Assembly: GCA_019239785.1 (NCBI GenBank)
Contig: JAFAZM010000131.1
Location: 1 to 7,490, forward strand
DNA from: Sphingomonadaceae bacterium
Lineage (GTDB): Bacteria; Pseudomonadota; Alphaproteobacteria; Sphingomonadales; Sphingomonadaceae
DNA: 7,490 nucleotides
Reading direction: 5' to 3'
In this document: piece by piece, positions 6,251 to 7,490 of the stretch
Layout: every line of letters starts with the position of its first letter
How positions within the stretch are numbered: the first letter of the stretch is position 1
The notes under the pieces: model-generated
Told to the model about the DNA's origin: nothing
The model's database searches: none
The model's input: the letters and a program-made list of their open reading frames with translations, nothing else
Position numbers and translations under genes: made by a program

Positions 6251-6330
6251 CCTCCCCCTTGTGGGGCTCCCCCCTTTTCCCCTCCCGCCGGTGGGGATCC
6301 CCCCTTTTCCCCTCCCCCTTGTGGGGAGGG
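6251..6330. repeat. 30-bp tandem repeat, about 2.7 copies
   Basis: Units begin at 6251, 6281 and 6311. Each starts CCTCCC, has GTGGGG at the same offset and, in the first two, ends CCCCCCTTTTCC. The middle unit differs by GCCG for CCTT. The element belongs to a C-rich/G-rich family often seen between genes in alphaproteobacteria and often mistranslated as Pro/Gly-rich frames. Confidence 0.8.
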
Positions 6331-6331
6331 G
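6309..6331 (+). terminator. 9-bp GC hairpin after ppiD, possible terminator or 3' end stabiliser
   Basis: CCCCTCCCC (6309-6317) pairs perfectly with GGGGAGGGG (6323-6331) around CTTGT. No T tract follows on the plus strand. It could pause polymerase or protect the ppiD transcript end; intrinsic termination is uncertain. Confidence 0.4.
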
Positions 6332-6344
6332 CAGGGGTGGGGGT

Positions 6345-6378
6345 GCGCGGCGAAGCCGCGCGCGGGCCGCAGGCCCGC
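6345..6378. repeat. Two adjacent 7-bp hairpins with 3-nt loops
   Basis: GCGCGGC-GAA-GCCGCGC (6345-6361) is followed directly by GCGGGCC-GCA-GGCCCGC (6362-6378). Both are perfect. Neither has a T tract. The two back-to-back stems are separate from the tandem repeat just before them. Confidence 0.6.
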
Positions 6379-6430
6379 CTCCAAGGTCACGGCACGTCTC
6401 CACGAGGCCCCGGCCGCAGTTTATCCAGAG

Positions 6431-6450
6431 CGACGCCGCAGGCGGCGTCG
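6431..6450. repeat. 9-bp palindrome upstream of trpG
   Basis: CGACGCCGC (6431-6439) and GCGGCGTCG (6442-6450) are exact complements separated by AG. The GCCGCAGGC core also occurs at 6367-6375 in the preceding hairpin. Confidence 0.55.
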
Positions 6451-6462
6451 AAGGACCGGGGT

Positions 6463-6482
6463 GACGGCTCGTCGGGGCCGTC
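6463..6482 (+). promoter_or_regulatory. trpG: Hairpin overlapping the trpG ribosome site
   Basis: GACGGC (6463-6468) pairs with GCCGTC (6477-6482), ending on the base before the trpG ATG. The only Shine-Dalgarno-like run, GGGG (6474-6477), lies in the loop and stem edge, so folding could limit ribosome access. A regulatory role is inference. Confidence 0.3.
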
Positions 6483-7073
6483 ATGATCCTCGTCATCGAC
6501 AATTACGACAGCTTCACCTGGAACCTCGTCCACTATCTGCGCGAGATCGGCGCCGAGGTCCGGGTCGCCCGCAACGACGCCCTCACCCCAACGGAAGCCC
6601 TCGCGAGCAGCCCCGAGGCGATCCTGATCTCCCCCGGTCCCGGCATCCCCGACGAGGCCGGCATCTCGCTGGAGCTGGTCGCCGCCTGCGCCGAGTCGCG
6701 CCTGCCTTTGCTCGGCGTCTGCCTCGGCCATCAGGCGATCGGCCGGCATTTCGGCGCCCGAATCGCCCGCTCGCCGCGGATCATGCACGGCAAGGTCTCC
6801 GAGATCGCCCATGACGGCAGCGGCATCTTCGCCGGCCTCCCCTCCCCCTTCGCCGCGACCCGCTACCATAGTCTGAGCGTGCCGCCGGAGAGCATCCCAG
6901 CCTGCCTGCTCGTCAACGCCACCGCCGAGGACGGCACGGTGCAGGGCTTCCGCCACGCGGCGCTCCCGATCCACGGCGTCCAGTTCCACCCTGAGAGCAT
7001 TGCCAGCGCGCACGGCCACGTCCTGCTCGCCAATTTCTTGGAACTCACTCGGGACAAAGCCGCCGCCGCTTGA
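6483..7073 (+). CDS. trpG: Glutamine amidotransferase subunit of anthranilate / aminodeoxychorismate synthase
   Basis: This class I glutamine amidotransferase releases ammonia from glutamine for a chorismate-using partner: TrpE (anthranilate, tryptophan pathway) or PabB (4-amino-4-deoxychorismate, folate pathway). The 196-residue protein is full length and single-domain. Seen motifs are VIDNYDSFTWNLVHYL at the N-terminus, ISPGPGIPDEAG (49-60, oxyanion strand), the nucleophile in GVCLGHQAIG (Cys80), MHGK and RYHSL (127-131), and the catalytic pair in VQFHPES (His169, Glu171). The start is taken at 6483, with GGGG 5 nt upstream, because the product begins exactly at the conserved MILVIDNYDSF. 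No partner gene is beside it: ppiD lies upstream beyond 265 bp of repeats, and lexA starts 58 bp downstream. TrpG and PabA cannot be told apart by motifs. Without trp genes around it, a folate (PabA) role or a shared role with unlinked partners is likely; this is inference. Confidence 0.95.
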   Translation: MILVIDNYDSFTWNLVHYLREIGAEVRVARNDALTPTEALASSPEAILISPGPGIPDEAGISLELVAACAESRLPLLGVCLGHQAIGRHFGARIARSPRIMHGKVSEIAHDGSGIFAGLPSPFAATRYHSLSVPPESIPACLLVNATAEDGTVQGFRHAALPIHGVQFHPESIASAHGHVLLANFLELTRDKAAAA

Positions 7074-7098
7074 CTCTGCCCGGAACGTTCCTTACACG
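7070..7098 (+). promoter_or_regulatory. lexA: lexA promoter
   Basis: TTGACT (7070-7075) matches five of six -35 positions and is followed after 17 nt by TACACG (7093-7098), a partial -10 match. The -35 box overlaps the trpG stop codon (7071-7073). Transcription would start near 7105, within the SOS operator, which suits repression by LexA. Confidence 0.55.
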
Positions 7099-7112
7099 TT
7101 CCCATTACGTTC
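7087..7112 (+). promoter_or_regulatory. lexA: LexA operator (SOS box) with three GTTC half-sites
   Basis: GTTC occurs at 7087-7090, 7098-7101 and 7109-7112, each separated by exactly 7 nt. The alphaproteobacterial LexA box is GTTC-N7-GTTC, so this is two overlapping boxes sharing the middle half-site. It covers the -10 region and start point of lexA, indicating autorepression. The first half-site is also part of the palindrome GGAACGTTCC (7082-7091). Confidence 0.85.
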
Positions 7113-7131
7113 CACGGCAGGGGTTCCGGGC

Positions 7132-7490
7132 ATGCTGACGCGCAAGCAACACGAGCTGCTTCTCTACATCGACAGGCACCTTTCCGAGACCGGGGTCTCG
7201 CCCTCGTTCGAGGAGATGAAGGAGGCGCTCGACCTCAAGTCGAAGAGCGGCGTGCACCGCCTGATTTCGGCGCTTGAGGAGCGCGGCTTCATCCGCCGCC
7301 TGCCCAATCGGGCCCGCGCGCTCGAAGTGCTGAAGGTGCCGGAAATGAAGGTGGCGGCGCCCGCCGCGAGCGCGGCCGCGCCGGTCCGCGTGCCGGAGGC
7401 CGCCAACGATTCGATCATCGATCTGCCGCTGCACGGCCGCATCGCCGCCGGCACCCCGATCGAGGCGCTGCAGGGCACCGACACCCTCCC
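7132..7490 (+). CDS. lexA: SOS repressor LexA (partial, C-terminus outside window)
   Basis: LexA represses DNA-damage genes and cleaves itself when RecA filaments form. The window holds 119 full codons. The N-terminal winged helix-turn-helix is clear: MLTRKQHELLLYIDRHL, then GVSPSFEEMKEALDLKSKSGVHRLISALEERGFI (21-54), with the KSKSGVHR stretch as recognition helix, typical of alphaproteobacterial LexA. An Ala/Pro-rich linker (about 68-92) leads to the start of the peptidase domain, LPLHGRIAAGTPIEA, with the expected self-cleavage bond Ala106-Gly107. The catalytic Ser and Lys lie beyond the window. The ATG at 7132 has AGGGG 8 nt upstream and begins exactly at the conserved LTRKQ. It is controlled by its own operator at 7087-7112. 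This early part looks intact. Confidence 0.96.
   Translation, partial: MLTRKQHELLLYIDRHLSETGVSPSFEEMKEALDLKSKSGVHRLISALEERGFIRRLPNRARALEVLKVPEMKVAAPAASAAAPVRVPEAANDSIIDLPLHGRIAAGTPIEALQGTDTL

Larger units (their letters stand above)
6218..6482. other. Repeat- and hairpin-filled gap between ppiD and trpG
   Basis: No gene is recognisable here. In order the gap holds a 30-bp tandem repeat ending in a 9-bp hairpin, two adjacent 7-bp GC hairpins, a further 9-bp palindrome, and a hairpin touching the trpG start codon. Sphingomonad genomes that I recall carry trpE at this place; I see no remnant of it. Confidence 0.6.

Noticed and set aside
6251..6330. The 30-bp repeats considered as a CRISPR array
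   Set aside because: Units are directly adjacent without unique spacers, number fewer than three, and no cas gene is near.

Overview
The window looks like chromosomal DNA from a GC-rich alphaproteobacterium, most probably a sphingomonad. The evidence is the high GC of the core genes, the order tpiA/secG/pyrG diverging from ppiD-trpG-lexA, an alphaproteobacterial SOS operator (GTTC-N7-GTTC) in front of lexA, and intergenic repeats of types common in sphingomonads. Assignment to this group rests on recalled gene order and motifs, not on a search.

Left edge (1-787): a minus-strand gene that leaves the window encodes the first 175 residues of a RelA/SpoT-type nucleotide pyrophosphokinase without an HD hydrolase domain. 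It is markedly AT-richer than the rest (about half GC against roughly 70%) and uses codons such as ATA and TTA that its neighbours avoid. It looks like accessory, possibly horizontally acquired DNA abutting the core chromosome near pyrG.

Minus-strand core block (788-4156, transcribed right to left): tpiA (triosephosphate isomerase), secG (Sec translocon subunit) and pyrG (CTP synthase). The gaps are filled with short palindromic repeats: a 32-bp exact inverted repeat between tpiA and secG, and a 426-bp mosaic of two repeat families between secG and pyrG.

Plus-strand block (4247-7490): ppiD (membrane-anchored periplasmic folding factor), a 265-bp gap with a 30-bp tandem repeat and a run of GC hairpins, trpG (glutamine amidotransferase of anthranilate/aminodeoxychorismate synthase), and the start of lexA (SOS repressor). 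The lexA promoter shows a clear -35 box overlapping the trpG stop codon and three GTTC half-sites at 11-bp period over the -10 region.

The most notable points are the accessory alarmone-synthetase-like gene, the isolated trpG (trpE, trpD, trpC, moaC and moeA, which I recall sitting around it in sphingomonads, are absent here), and the three-half-site SOS operator. The central genes themselves are ordinary housekeeping genes, and I do not see convincing evidence of a wholly new system.
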